A stretch of DNA of 64,000 nucleotides from Actinomycetota bacterium (GCA_018268515.1 JAFDWK010000006.1:38047-102046); one strand, 5' to 3'. Positions 18,832 to 28,049 are shown, counted from the stretch's first letter. Notes: generated by a model from the sequence alone, not told the origin. A program made the numbers and translations.

Positions 18832-20798
18832 GCGGCATCTGCCAGAGGGATGCGGGCCTCGACGACCGTGCCCGGGAACGCACTCGCGACCCGAAACCAT
18901 CCGCCGAGCTCCTCCGCACGTTCGCGCATGGTACGCAGGCCGTTGCCTGCGGTGACGTTGCGCGCGCCTCCTGCTCCGTCGTCGCGGACGCGGATCATGA
19001 GGTCATCGCTGCGGCGGATGAGCTCGACGACGCAGCGGTCCGCGGCGGCGTGGCTGACGGCGTTGCCGACGGCCTCCATGACGATGCGATAGGCCGCGAT
19101 CTCGACGGCCTCGGGCAGGTCGCCGGGCTCACCCGTGATCACGACGGCGGGGCTCGATACGCCGTCCCAGGCGGCGCGGATCGCTCCGGTCAGTCCGAGA
19201 GCGACCAGCGCCGGAGGGCGCAGTCCTGCCACGATCGCCCGCACTTCGCTCAGCGCGCCCTCGACGCCGTCCCGCGCCGACGAGAGGATGACGCCGGCGG
19301 CGGCCGGATCCTGCGCGATCAGCGCCCTTGCGCGGTCGATCCGCTGCCCGATGCTCGCCAGGGTGGGGCCGATGCCATCGTGCAGGTCGCGCTGCAGACC
19401 CGCGCGCTCGTCCTCGCGCGCGGCGACAAGCAGCTCGCGCGACCGCTGCAGACCGCGGGAGAGCAAGGCGGCGTGCACCGCGATGCCCGCGGAGTCCGCG
19501 ACGTCGCGGACCATCGCGAGATCCCGCGCCGAGAGCCGCTCACCGCCGCGCGGCCACAGCGAGAGCATGCCCTGGCGCGCTCCCTGGAACACCACCGGGA
19601 AGAGGACCGGATCCTCATCGGTCGGCTCGCCGGCCTGCCTTGTGGCCGACCCGGACTGCGGATCGGAAACGGTGACCGACGAGGCCTGCAGGCGCAGGGC
19701 CGAGGTCACGGCTGCGCCGATGCGCTCCAGAGTCGTGTCGAGGTCGGGAGAGAGAGCGAGTCCATGGGCCAGCTCTCCGAGCACCGTCGCAGGATCTTCG
19801 CGCCGCCCGTACAGCCAGCGGTTCACCCTGGCCCGAGCGAACCGGCGCACGGGGGAGAGGCCGAGCGCCGCGACGGCCGTGGCGGCGACCGGCAGCGCGA
19901 GCGGTGTCCCGGCGGGCCATACGAGGCCGACCGCACCGACGATCACGAGGTAGACGATCATGACGAACACGACCAACGCGGTGGACACGATCGCTCGGCC
20001 GATCACCAGGTCGACGTCGAGCAGCCGGTACTTCAGCATCGCGAAGCCGATCGCGACGGCCAGCGCCGTCACCGCGAGCGGCCCGGTGACGCCGAACACC
20101 GCCGCGAGCACCGGCGTGCGCGGGATGGATCCGACGGGGAAGAGCATGACCGCGAGCATGTTCGCCAGGAGCGTGCCGAGTGCGAGGTGCACCCATTTGA
20201 GCTGCTGACGCTCTACGGCCCCCGGAGCGCGACGGAAGCGCAGGATCTGGCTGAGGACCACGGAGAGCACCAGCAGCGGTCCGATGACGGCGAGCACGGC
20301 CATCGCCGGCGGCGGAACGGGATCCCACCGCAGGCTCAGCGCGAACAAGGCCAGCGCGGCCCAGACGGCGACGAGCCAGGCGGACCATCTCGGCACGGGG
20401 TGACCGGTCGGGAAGAAGTACGCGATCGGCAGGAAGGCGAAGATCGGCACCACGATCGCGGTGCGCCCGATCCACGCGAGATCGGAGGGCAGCGCCCGGA
20501 GCAGGTCGCCGGCCACGGCAGATCCGGTGTACGCGACCAGAGCGATCGAGAGATAGCCGCGAAAGAGCGTCACGGGTCCCGCCCACAAGATCATGACCGC
20601 GACCACCGCAGCGGCGAACAGGGGCAGCAGTCGCACCCCCAGCAGAAGCGTGTCCGGCCCGCTGCCCACCGGAGTCGTCGCCCCCGCGGCCGCGATCGCG
20701 GCCGCGCACAGGGCGAGCACCGCGAACGAGAGCACGATGCGGACCGGACGAGCGTGCGTCGCGCGCCCCCGTCGCGGCCCCGCCGTTACCGCGGTCAT
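18828..20798 (-). CDS. Membrane sensor histidine kinase (HisKA_3 type)
   Basis: A 656-residue kinase of the NarX/DesK-like class. The first 310 residues hold about nine to ten hydrophobic segments (for example IVLSFAVLALCAAAIAAAG, LLPLFAAAVVAVMILW, GRTAIVVPIFAFLPIAYFF, VVFVMIVYLVIVGAVGLVW), so the sensor is an unusually large membrane domain. A GAF-like region around 340-450 follows. The dimerisation segment ERAGLQRDLHDGIGPTLA has His473, and the ATPase domain shows EAVGNAVSHAAA, RDDGAGG and GNGLRTMRERA. It lies in an operon with the response regulator and an upstream membrane protein. The signal is unknown. Confidence 0.9.
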   Translation of the reverse strand: MTAVTAGPRRGRATHARPVRIVLSFAVLALCAAAIAAAGATTPVGSGPDTLLLGVRLLPLFAAAVVAVMILWAGPVTLFRGYLSIALVAYTGSAVAGDLLRALPSDLAWIGRTAIVVPIFAFLPIAYFFPTGHPVPRWSAWLVAVWAALALFALSLRWDPVPPPAMAVLAVIGPLLVLSVVLSQILRFRRAPGAVERQQLKWVHLALGTLLANMLAVMLFPVGSIPRTPVLAAVFGVTGPLAVTALAVAIGFAMLKYRLLDVDLVIGRAIVSTALVVFVMIVYLVIVGAVGLVWPAGTPLALPVAATAVAALGLSPVRRFARARVNRWLYGRREDPATVLGELAHGLALSPDLDTTLERIGAAVTSALRLQASSVTVSDPQSGSATRQAGEPTDEDPVLFPVVFQGARQGMLSLWPRGGERLSARDLAMVRDVADSAGIAVHAALLSRGLQRSRELLVAAREDERAGLQRDLHDGIGPTLASIGQRIDRARALIAQDPAAAGVILSSARDGVEGALSEVRAIVAGLRPPALVALGLTGAIRAAWDGVSSPAVVITGEPGDLPEAVEIAAYRIVMEAVGNAVSHAAADRCVVELIRRSDDLMIRVRDDGAGGARNVTAGNGLRTMRERAEELGGWFRVASAFPGTVVEARIPLADAA

Positions 20799-20802
20799 GC
20801 GC

Positions 20803-21480
20803 TCACGATAGTCCTGCCGGCCCGCGCCGTGCGCTCCGGAGGCCTCGCAGCCAGGCGATGCCGACAGGACACCCGAGCAGTGCGATGGCGAACGGCGGCA
20901 CGTAAGGGGCGGCGAACAGCACGACCACGAGGACGGCTAGGGAGATCACGCCCATCACAAGACCGGTGGTGCGCAACGTGCGGCTGAGCCACAGTGCGGC
21001 GCACAGCAGCACGAGCTGGAGGATGCACGCGCCGAAGGTGAGGGGGAGCAGGGACGTGCTCGTGCCCCACCGCGGATCCTCGCCGAGCGTGGCAGTCGTG
21101 AAGTCCTGCAGTTGCGCCGAAGCCACCAGATCGGGAATCGCCGTGATGGCGCCGACGGCGCCGAGCGCCACCGTGGCCCAGGCAGCCCATCGTCCCGAAC
21201 GGATCTCCCCGTCCAGCAGCGCGAGTGCGATCAGCACGGCACCGGCGGCGGGCACCCAGCCCGCCAGCATCACGAGCAGGTGCGAGCCGAACCATCCCGC
21301 CCCCAGCTCGTCCATCTGTGCGCGCGTGATGCTGCCGAAAGCACCGACGCCGGCGTACACCCCCGCCATGGTGGCGATCACCGCGGCATATCCGAGAGGC
21401 GACAGCGCCAGCAGCCACCCGCCTGTCCGCCCGCCCGCGACGGGCCGCACCCGAGTCCGGGTCTCCTGCGTCGTGATCAT
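20803..21480 (-). CDS. Hypothetical membrane protein of the kinase operon
   Basis: A 225-residue protein with six predicted membrane segments, among them WLLALSPLGYAAVIATMAGV, HLLVMLAGWVPAAGAVLIAL, WATVALGAVGAITAI, ACILQLVLLCAALWL and VMGVISLAVLVVVLFA. I do not recognise a family. The ATG at 21480 has AAGGAG 8-9 nt upstream. Only 4 nt separate its stop codon from the histidine kinase start, so it is the first gene of a three-gene operon and may be a signal or accessory partner of the kinase. Confidence 0.65.
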   Translation of the reverse strand: MITTQETRTRVRPVAGGRTGGWLLALSPLGYAAVIATMAGVYAGVGAFGSITRAQMDELGAGWFGSHLLVMLAGWVPAAGAVLIALALLDGEIRSGRWAAWATVALGAVGAITAIPDLVASAQLQDFTTATLGEDPRWGTSTSLLPLTFGACILQLVLLCAALWLSRTLRTTGLVMGVISLAVLVVVLFAAPYVPPFAIALLGCPVGIAWLRGLRSARRGPAGLS

Positions 21481-21604
21481 GTCCTTGCTCCTTCCCTTGG
21501 ATTCTGGAAGGGTCGCGTTCCCGGTTTCCCAGGAGCCAGAGGAACCGGCGGGGAGCTTTCGGCGGATCCGGCTCGTACAGGGCGACCGGGTCAAGGACAG
21601 GACG

Positions 21605-22759
21605 TCAGGAGGCGACGTACCGTGACGAAGGGCGCAGGATCTTGCCGTCCTGTGACTGCTCGACCGCGTGCGCACCCCAGCCGATCAGACGCGCTGAGGC
21701 GAATGTCGGCGTGAACAGGGCGCGCGGGATCTCGCATGCCTCCATGACCACCGCGGCGTACAGCTCGACGTTGGTGCGCAGCGCACGACCGGGCTTGAGC
21801 TCGTTGAGGACCCGCAGCACGGTCTGCTCGACGGCGACGGCGAGGTCGACACGCTCCGAGGCGAGACCATCGGCGCGCAGCTGCTCGGCGACGTCGCGCA
21901 GCAGGCGGGAGCGGGGATCCTCGGTGCGGTAGACGGCGTGGCCGAAGCCCATGATCCGCTCACCGCGCTGCACCCGCTCGCGCACCCAGGCCTCGGCGTG
22001 CTCGGGGGATCCGATCTCGTCCAGCATGTCGAGGGTGCGTGCCGGTGCGCCTCCGTGCAGAGGCCCGGCCAGCGCCCCGAGCGCGCCGCCGACGCAGGCG
22101 GCGAGGTCGGCGCCGGTGGAGGCGATCACCCGCGCGGTGAACGTGGACGCGTTGAAGCCGTGATCGATCGCGGCGGTCAGATAGGTGCCGAGCGCCGCGG
22201 CGTGGCGCGATTCGGGGGCTGTGCCCTGGAGCATGCGGAGATAGTCGCTGACTGGATCGAGCGCGGGATCCGGCGAGATCGGATCCCGTCCGGTGCCGAG
22301 ACGGTGCAGTGCCGCGATGAGCGTCGGCGCGACCGCGGCGAGACGGACGGCGTCGTCGATGCGCTGGGCGTCGGACTCGTCGTACAGCGGTCGGCGTCCG
22401 TCGGCGGCCGACACCAGGGCGAGGGCGGTGCGCAGCTGCGCCATCGGGTCCAGGCCGGAGCGCGCGATCGTCGGAAGCGTCCCCTGCACGGCGGCCGGAA
22501 GGGCGCGGCACGCGGCCGTGCGGGCGCGCCAGTGCGAGGACTCGGCCCGGTCGGCAGGCAGGGAGCCGAGCGCGATCAGCCGCCATGCGTCCTCGAAGCG
22601 GGCGTCGGCGGCCAGCCCGACACCGGAGACGCCGCGGTAGTGGAAGCAGCCCTCGGCGCCGCGCACATCGCCGATCCGCGTCTCGGCGACCACCACGTTG
22701 GTGAGCCCTCGGGGCACGTCGATGAGGTCGGTGTCGTCGCGATCGATCGTGATGGCCAT
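21605..22759 (-). CDS. Citrate synthase family protein (CitA-like)
   Basis: A 384-residue citrate or 2-methylcitrate synthase homologue: acetyl-CoA plus oxaloacetate to citrate. Active-site histidines are His235 (GPLHGGAPAR) and His274 (IMGFGHAVYRTEDPRS). The residue usually aspartate in NVDFYSG is glutamate here (NVELYAAVVMEA, Glu332), followed by LFTPTFASARLIGWGAHAVEQ and the terminal ILRPSSRYV. I recall this Glu version from the actinobacterial CitA subfamily, so it need not mean inactivity. ATG 22759 has GAGGAG upstream. It is divergent from another citrate-synthase-family gene with a DNA-binding N-terminus. Confidence 0.85.
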   Translation of the reverse strand: MAITIDRDDTDLIDVPRGLTNVVVAETRIGDVRGAEGCFHYRGVSGVGLAADARFEDAWRLIALGSLPADRAESSHWRARTAACRALPAAVQGTLPTIARSGLDPMAQLRTALALVSAADGRRPLYDESDAQRIDDAVRLAAVAPTLIAALHRLGTGRDPISPDPALDPVSDYLRMLQGTAPESRHAAALGTYLTAAIDHGFNASTFTARVIASTGADLAACVGGALGALAGPLHGGAPARTLDMLDEIGSPEHAEAWVRERVQRGERIMGFGHAVYRTEDPRSRLLRDVAEQLRADGLASERVDLAVAVEQTVLRVLNELKPGRALRTNVELYAAVVMEACEIPRALFTPTFASARLIGWGAHAVEQSQDGKILRPSSRYVAS

Positions 22760-22861
22760 GTCGGCTCCTCTCTGACGAGTCGCGGATGGCGGCTCATCGC
22801 TCTCGGAGCCGCAGCCCGGCTCCCTGCTCACGATCGGACATGGATCCGGCTATCGTCAATG

Positions 22862-22874
22862 TTGATCGGATCAA
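22862..22874. promoter_or_regulatory. Palindrome TTGATC-G-GATCAA
   Basis: Perfect 6-bp half sites around one central base in the 128-nt space between the two divergent citrate-synthase-family genes. The HTH-containing neighbour could bind it; this is inference. Confidence 0.45.
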
Positions 22875-22887
22875 TGAGGAGGCGATG

Positions 22888-24204
22888 ATGGAAGCCCTCA
22901 CCGCGGCGCAGGCCGCCGCCCGCCTGGGTGTGCGGACCGAGACGCTGTACGCCTACGTGTCGCGCGGGCTGATCGCGCGGGATCGGGGGGCGCACGGCTC
23001 CCGGTTCGATCCACTCGAGGTGGAGCGCTTCGCACGCACCCGGCGCAGGCCGACCTCGCCGTCGCACGGCGGTGCTCGTGCGGCGGGCGCGGACGGCAGC
23101 CCGCTCGCGGTGATCGATACGGACATCGCCCTGATCGAGGACGGCGAACTGTGGATCCGCGGCGTGCCGATCGGCGAGTTGATCGCCGCAGAGGGCGATG
23201 GCCCGCGGTTCGATGCGGTGGTGCGCTGGCTCTTCGAAGGCGCGGAGCTGCCCCGCCCGGGACAGCGTCCGCTGAGCGGCCCCGACGCCGCGATCGCACG
23301 CGGGGTGATCGCGACGCTCCCGCCCGGCGCGGGGGCCTTCAGCCGGCTGCTCGCCGGCGTCGCCGCTCTCGCCGCCGTCGACCCGGAGCGCTATGACCTG
23401 CGTGCGGACACGGTCGCCCGGGTCGCCGCGCGCCTCGTCGCCGGGCTCGTCGATGCGCTCCCGACGCTCGGCAGCCGGGAGGCCGCAGCGGAATCGGCGC
23501 CGCCCGCGCCGGGAGATCGTGACGTCCTCCCGATCGCCGCCCGGCTCTGGCCGCGCCTCACGGCACTTCCTGCGACGCCCGCCCGCATTCGCGTCCTCGA
23601 CTCGGCGCTGGTGCTGCTGATCGACCACGACATGGCCGTATCCACACTCGCCGCGCGGGCCGCGGCTTCGGCACGCGCACATCCCTATGCGGTCGTGGCC
23701 GCAGGCTTCGGCGCACTCGACTCGGCGCTGCACGGCGCCGTGAGCGCGGCGGTGCACGCGCTGCTCCGCGAGGTGCAGGAGGGTGCGGATCCCGCGGCAG
23801 CCGTGGCGAGTGCGGTGCGGCGCAGCGGCACGGGAATTCCCGGGTTCGGGCAGCCGCTGTATCCCGACGGCGATCCCCGGGCGCGGCTGCTGCTGCGGAC
23901 CCTCGGCGATGCGGCGGAGCCGCGAGTCGCATCCGCGCTGGCGGTGGCGGAGCGGGTGATCGACATCGTCGGGACGCGGACGGGGCTTCGTCCCACCGTC
24001 GATCTGGCCCTGGCCGTGATGGCGCTTGCGTGGGACATGCCCGCCGACGCGGGGGAGACGGTCTTCGCGATCGCACGCTCCGCCGGCTGGTGCGCCCACG
24101 CGCGCGACGAGTACCAGCGGCCGCCGCTGCGCCTGCGGCCGATCGGGCACTACGTCGGGCCGGATGCGGCAGATCTCCAGCGGCACGGGAGCATTGCTCG
24201 GTAG
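22888..24204 (+). CDS. Citrate synthase-like protein with MerR-type HTH
   Basis: A 438-residue fusion: residues 1-55 are a MerR/excisionase-like helix-turn-helix (LTAAQAAARLGVRTETLYAY, VSRGLIARDRGAHGSRFD), and residues 75-438 a citrate synthase fold. In the catalytic set His282 (ALHGAVSAAVH) and Asp372 (PTVDLALAVMAL) are present, but the GFGHPLY histidine is replaced by glutamine (GFGQPLYPDGDPR, Gln322), which may reduce or abolish catalysis. ATG 22888 is 5 nt behind AGGAGG; an ATG 3 nt earlier is too close. The divergent arrangement and DNA-binding domain suggest a sensor of TCA metabolites that controls the neighbour or itself. Confidence 0.8.
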   Translation: MEALTAAQAAARLGVRTETLYAYVSRGLIARDRGAHGSRFDPLEVERFARTRRRPTSPSHGGARAAGADGSPLAVIDTDIALIEDGELWIRGVPIGELIAAEGDGPRFDAVVRWLFEGAELPRPGQRPLSGPDAAIARGVIATLPPGAGAFSRLLAGVAALAAVDPERYDLRADTVARVAARLVAGLVDALPTLGSREAAAESAPPAPGDRDVLPIAARLWPRLTALPATPARIRVLDSALVLLIDHDMAVSTLAARAAASARAHPYAVVAAGFGALDSALHGAVSAAVHALLREVQEGADPAAAVASAVRRSGTGIPGFGQPLYPDGDPRARLLLRTLGDAAEPRVASALAVAERVIDIVGTRTGLRPTVDLALAVMALAWDMPADAGETVFAIARSAGWCAHARDEYQRPPLRLRPIGHYVGPDAADLQRHGSIAR

Positions 24205-24207
24205 GCT
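24202..24207 (+). promoter_or_regulatory. -10 box TAGGCT upstream of dxs
   Basis: TAGGCT overlaps the stop of the preceding gene. Six nt after it stands a GTG (24214) that opens a 32-codon frame running past the dxs start; dxs itself begins 50 nt further on with its own ribosome binding site. Confidence 0.5.
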
Positions 24208-24263
24208 GGATCGGTGCGGCGGACCCTGTCCCGCGCATCCCGTTCGTTCAGGAGGCAGACACG

Positions 24264-26240
24264 GTGGCGATCCTTCCCGGTATCTCCGGTCCCCGCGATC
24301 TCGATCGACTGACCCCCGAACAGCTCACGGAGCTGGCCGGGGAGATCCGGGCCTTCCTGATCGAGAACGTCGCACGCACCGGCGGTCACCTGGGCCCGAA
24401 CCTCGGTGTCGTGGAGCTCACGATCGCCCTGCACCGCGTGTTCTCCTCGCCCGAGGATCCGATCATCTTCGACACCGGCCATCAGTCGTATGTGCACAAG
24501 CTGCTCACCGGGCGCCAGGACTTCTCCGCGCTGCGGTCCCGTGGCGGTCTGGCCGGCTACCCGCAACGGGCGGAGAGCCCGCACGACGTGGTGGAATCCT
24601 CTCACGCCTCCAGCTCGCTGAGCTGGGCGGACGGGATCTCCCGCGCCTTCACTGCGACCGGACGAGGCGATCATCATGTGGTCGCCGTCGTGGGTGACGG
24701 CGCGCTCACCGGCGGCATGACCTGGGAGGCGCTCAACAACATCTCCGACGACAACGAGCGCAACCTCGTCATCGTCGTGAACGACAACGGTCGCTCCTAC
24801 GCGCCCACGATCGGCGGCATGGCGCGCTACATGAACCGCGTGCGCACCGCCGGCGTGTACCGCGACCTGCATCGCAGATCCGATCGGTTCTTCCGCTTGT
24901 TCGGCTCCGTCGGGCGGGCGTTCTACCGGGGCGTGCGCGGCGGCACGCACGGCTTCCTCTCGCGCTTCTCGAACAACGAGGAGCTGTACTCCAACCTCGA
25001 CATCAAGTACCTGGGCCCGGTCGACGGCCACGACATCCAGGCGCTCACGGAGACCCTGCAGCTCGCGAAGGACTTCGGGGCCCCGGTGATCGTGCACGTC
25101 ATCACCGAGAAGGGCCGCGGCTATCAGCCGGCGCTCGACGACGAGGCCGATCAGTTCCACGCGGTCAACAAGATCGACCCCAAGACCGGCGCCCCGCTCG
25201 CGGCCAGCAGCAGGGGCTGGACCGACGTGTTCGCCGATGCGCTGGTCGACGTCGGCTCCCGCACCCCGAACGTCATCGCCATGACGGCGGCGATGCTGCG
25301 CCCCACCGGACTCGCGCCGTTCGCCGAGCGCTTCCCCGACCGGGTCTACGACGTGGGCATCGCGGAACAGCACGCGGTCACGGCCGCCGCGGGCCTCGCC
25401 TACGGGGGCCTGCACCCCGTGGTCGCCCTGTACGCGACGTTCATGGGGCGGGCGTTCGACCAGGTGCTGATGGACGTGGGGCTGCATCGCGCCGGTGTGA
25501 CCTTCGTGCTGGACCGCGCCGGTGTCACGGGGCCGGACGGACCGAGCCATCACGGGCTCTGGGACCTGTCCATGCTGCAGATCGTGCCGGGGATCCGCAT
25601 CGCGGCGCCCCGGGACGCGGAGCGCCTGCGCGAGGAGCTCGAGGAGGCGGTGGCCGTCGATGACGCGCCCACCGTGATCCGGTTCCCCAAGGGCGGCGTG
25701 ACGCCGGAGATCCCCGCGCTGGAGCGCCTGCACGACGGCGTCGACGTGCTCTCCCGCGGCGAGGGCGAGGATGTGCTGCTCGTGGGCATCGGCCCGTTCG
25801 CGAGCCTCGCCCTCGACGTCGCCGATCGGCTCAAGGCGCAGGGCATCGGTGCCACCGTGATCGACCCGCGCTGGGCCATACCCGTGCAGCCCTCCGTCGT
25901 CGAGCTCGCCGGGCGGCACCGCCTGGTGATCACGCTCGAGGATGGGATCCGCGTCGGCGGTGTCGGAACGCGGGTGCGTCAGGTGCTGCGCGAGGCCGGC
26001 ATCGACACCGCGGTCGACGAGCTCGGGCTGCCCGACGCCTACCTCGATCACGCGAGCCGTGAGCAGATCCTCGAAGACGCCGGTCTCACCGCCGGGAAGA
26101 TCGCGCAGGACGTGGTCGCGCAGGTGCTCGGCACCCGCGTCCCGATCGCGCGCCCGACGGGCGAGGTGCCCCTGCACACGGGCACCGTGGAGATCGTGGC
26201 GTCGCGGGAGGCCGACCTCGGAGAGCGCCGCCGGCGATGA
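24264..26240 (+). CDS. dxs: 1-deoxy-D-xylulose-5-phosphate synthase
   Basis: First enzyme of the MEP isoprenoid pathway: pyruvate plus glyceraldehyde 3-phosphate to DXP, using thiamine diphosphate. The 658 residues show GHQSYVHKLLTGR, the ThDP motif VVGDGALTGGMTWEALNN, the catalytic glutamate in VGIAEQHAVTAAAGLA, FVLDRAGVTGPDGPSHHG and a transketolase C-terminal domain. Start GTG 24264 follows AGGAGG by 8 nt. Its ATGA overlap with the next gene couples it to a polysaccharide deacetylase, probably by chance of packing rather than pathway. Confidence 0.95.
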   Translation: MAILPGISGPRDLDRLTPEQLTELAGEIRAFLIENVARTGGHLGPNLGVVELTIALHRVFSSPEDPIIFDTGHQSYVHKLLTGRQDFSALRSRGGLAGYPQRAESPHDVVESSHASSSLSWADGISRAFTATGRGDHHVVAVVGDGALTGGMTWEALNNISDDNERNLVIVVNDNGRSYAPTIGGMARYMNRVRTAGVYRDLHRRSDRFFRLFGSVGRAFYRGVRGGTHGFLSRFSNNEELYSNLDIKYLGPVDGHDIQALTETLQLAKDFGAPVIVHVITEKGRGYQPALDDEADQFHAVNKIDPKTGAPLAASSRGWTDVFADALVDVGSRTPNVIAMTAAMLRPTGLAPFAERFPDRVYDVGIAEQHAVTAAAGLAYGGLHPVVALYATFMGRAFDQVLMDVGLHRAGVTFVLDRAGVTGPDGPSHHGLWDLSMLQIVPGIRIAAPRDAERLREELEEAVAVDDAPTVIRFPKGGVTPEIPALERLHDGVDVLSRGEGEDVLLVGIGPFASLALDVADRLKAQGIGATVIDPRWAIPVQPSVVELAGRHRLVITLEDGIRVGGVGTRVRQVLREAGIDTAVDELGLPDAYLDHASREQILEDAGLTAGKIAQDVVAQVLGTRVPIARPTGEVPLHTGTVEIVASREADLGERRRR

Positions 26241-27172
26241 CGGCGGCGCGCGGGGTGAGCCGTCGGGTCTTCGCCGGGCTGTTCGTCTCCGGGCTCCTGG
26301 GCGCGACCGGATGCGCGGCGATCCCGCCCGCCGGGCACCCTGCGCCCCCGCGTCCGCCTCGCCTGCCATCGGGTCCCGGGCACGACCTCACGGTGCCGCT
26401 CACGGCCACCGCACCCTCGCCGCCCTCGGCAGCGCCTCCGGCCGACGCAGCCGGTCCTCCCGCCGAGGTGCAGGCGGTCGTCGACCGCTACCACAGCGCG
26501 CATCCGACCGCCTGGGGCATGCAGCTGCCCGGGATCCGCAACTCCCTGCACACGACGAACGGCAGGCGGGACGGAGCACCGCACCTCGCGCTCACCTTCG
26601 ACGCATGCGGGGGACCTGACGGATCCGGATTCGATGAGAAGCTGATCGGGGCGCTGATCGCGCGACGGGTGCCGGCGACGCTGTTCCTCAACTCGCGATG
26701 GATCGAGGCGAATCCGGACCTGTCCGACCGGCTCTTCGCCGAGCCGCTGTTCGAGATCGGCAATCACGGCACCCGGCATCGTCCTCTGTCGGTACGCGGC
26801 CGCGCGGCCTACGGGATCCCCGGCACTGCGTCGGCGGCGGAGGCCGTGGATGAGGTGTGGCGCAACCACGAACTGATCCGCGTCCGGACGGGACGGGCGC
26901 CGCGCTGGTTCCGGGCGGGTACCGCACACTACGACGACGTGGCCGTCTCCCTCGTGCACGACCTCGGGGAGACCCCGTTGGGTTTCAGCATCAACGGAGA
27001 CGGCGGCGCCACCTATCCTGCGCACACGGTGACCCGCGAAGTGCTCAAGGCGGAGGCCGGCGGTGTGGTGCTCGCCCACATGAACCAGCCGGGTTCAGGC
27101 ACGGCCGACGGGATGATCGCGGCGATCTCCGCGCTGCGCGACCGCGGCGTCCGCTTCGTGCACGTGGACTGA
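26237..27172 (+). CDS. Lipoprotein polysaccharide deacetylase
   Basis: A 311-residue exported enzyme of the NodB carbohydrate esterase 4 group, which removes acetyl groups from cell wall or other polysaccharides. The N-terminus is a signal peptide with twin arginine (SRRVFAGLFVSGLLGATGC); Cys26 is the lipid-attachment residue. A proline-rich linker (30-75) follows. The catalytic core has ALTFDACGG (Asp122) and GNHGTRHRP (His177 and His181), then WFRAGTAHYD and VVLAHMNQPGSGTADG. It is convergent with a small membrane protein gene. Confidence 0.88.
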   Translation: MTAARGVSRRVFAGLFVSGLLGATGCAAIPPAGHPAPPRPPRLPSGPGHDLTVPLTATAPSPPSAAPPADAAGPPAEVQAVVDRYHSAHPTAWGMQLPGIRNSLHTTNGRRDGAPHLALTFDACGGPDGSGFDEKLIGALIARRVPATLFLNSRWIEANPDLSDRLFAEPLFEIGNHGTRHRPLSVRGRAAYGIPGTASAAEAVDEVWRNHELIRVRTGRAPRWFRAGTAHYDDVAVSLVHDLGETPLGFSINGDGGATYPAHTVTREVLKAEAGGVVLAHMNQPGSGTADGMIAAISALRDRGVRFVHVD

Positions 27173-27189
27173 CGGCCCGTGAAGATGCG

Positions 27190-27354
27190 TCAGCGGCGCC
27201 GCATCGTCGCGATCAGCAGGATCGGCAGGAGCAGGATCGGCAGGAGCAGGAGCGCGAACAACCAGGCGAGGAACGAGCCGCAGGTGTACTCGCCGTCCGT
27301 GAAGGCTATCGGCTGTTGCTGCGTCGGCGGTGAAGCCGCCTGCTCGTCGCTCAC
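27190..27354 (-). CDS. Small membrane protein, 54 residues
   Basis: A small coding region, GTG at 27354 to TGA at 27190. The protein begins MSDEQAASPPTQQQPI, contains TCGSF, has one strongly hydrophobic helix (residues about 28-49, with the repeat LLLPILLLPILL) and ends TMRRR. The positive tail suggests an N-out/C-in or reverse-tailed anchor. The GTGA overlap with the upstream TetR gene is the main reason to believe it is translated. I recognise no family. It may be the regulated product of the tetR gene. Confidence 0.6.
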   Translation of the reverse strand: MSDEQAASPPTQQQPIAFTDGEYTCGSFLAWLFALLLLPILLLPILLIATMRRR

Positions 27355-28043
27355 GGTCGCACCTCCGCGATCTGGTCGAGGAGATCGCGGGTGACGCCGC
27401 GTATGCCGGGAACACGCAGGAACGGGAGCGCGACGGCGAACAGGCGGAGTCCGGTGTCGAGGAGCCGGGTGGTCTTCGCCTGGGCGGGCGACTCGTCATA
27501 GGTCCAGCGGAGGATCAGGGCCAGGTACATCGGGAAGATCGCCTCCGGCAGGCGCTCGGCGATGTCGTCGGGCACACGGTGCGACGCCCCTTCGACGACC
27601 TCGCGGAGCAGACCGATCGTCATCTCGCGGGCCGGAGAGGATTCCACCGAGAGCGGATTGATCGGAGAATCGGGGGAGACCATCGCGCTGAGGAAACCCG
27701 GTGCGACCGCACGATAGGTGCGGACCGTCTCCAGGCCGGTCTCGAAGAAGATGCGCAGCCGGTCCACGAGGCCGGTCGCGCCCTCGAGTCGCGGACGCGC
27801 CACGGCCCCATGATCTCGCTGCTGCTGGTCGTAGAGCTCCTGGACCAGATGCTCCTTGGACGGGAAGTAGTAGTAGGCGTTCCCCACCGAGACGCCTGCT
27901 TCCTTGGCGATCAGGCGGATCGTGGTGTCAGGGTACCCGCGCTCCACGAACGAGGCCATCGCGGCGGCGCGGATCCGCGCACGCGTTGCCTCGGCCTTCG
28001 GGGTGAGGGCCTTCGCAGCGGTGTCCGACTCTGAACTGAACAT
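27351..28043 (-). CDS. TetR/AcrR family transcriptional regulator
   Basis: A 230-residue regulator. The DNA-binding domain is at about residues 15-65: EATRARIRAAAMASFVERGY, DTTIRLIAKEAGVSVGNAYYYFPSKEHLV. The C-terminal ligand domain has YDQQQRDHGAVARPRLEG and FFETGLETVRTYR, as in a distinct actinobacterial TetR subfamily. I prefer the ATG at 28043 to the one at 28079: a TATTCT box lies exactly 6 nt upstream, with TGGACG 17 nt before it, consistent with a leaderless transcript. The palindrome TGAACATGTTCA spans the start codon. It is co-translated with a tiny membrane protein. Confidence 0.8.
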   Translation of the reverse strand: MFSSESDTAAKALTPKAEATRARIRAAAMASFVERGYPDTTIRLIAKEAGVSVGNAYYYFPSKEHLVQELYDQQQRDHGAVARPRLEGATGLVDRLRIFFETGLETVRTYRAVAPGFLSAMVSPDSPINPLSVESSPAREMTIGLLREVVEGASHRVPDDIAERLPEAIFPMYLALILRWTYDESPAQAKTTRLLDTGLRLFAVALPFLRVPGIRGVTRDLLDQIAEVRP

Positions 28044-28048
28044 GTTCA
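28037..28048. promoter_or_regulatory. Palindrome TGAACATGTTCA over the tetR start
   Basis: A perfect 12-bp palindrome that includes the predicted +1 position and ATG of the TetR gene, a usual place for autorepression. Operator function is inferred. Confidence 0.45.
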
Positions 28049-28049
28049 A

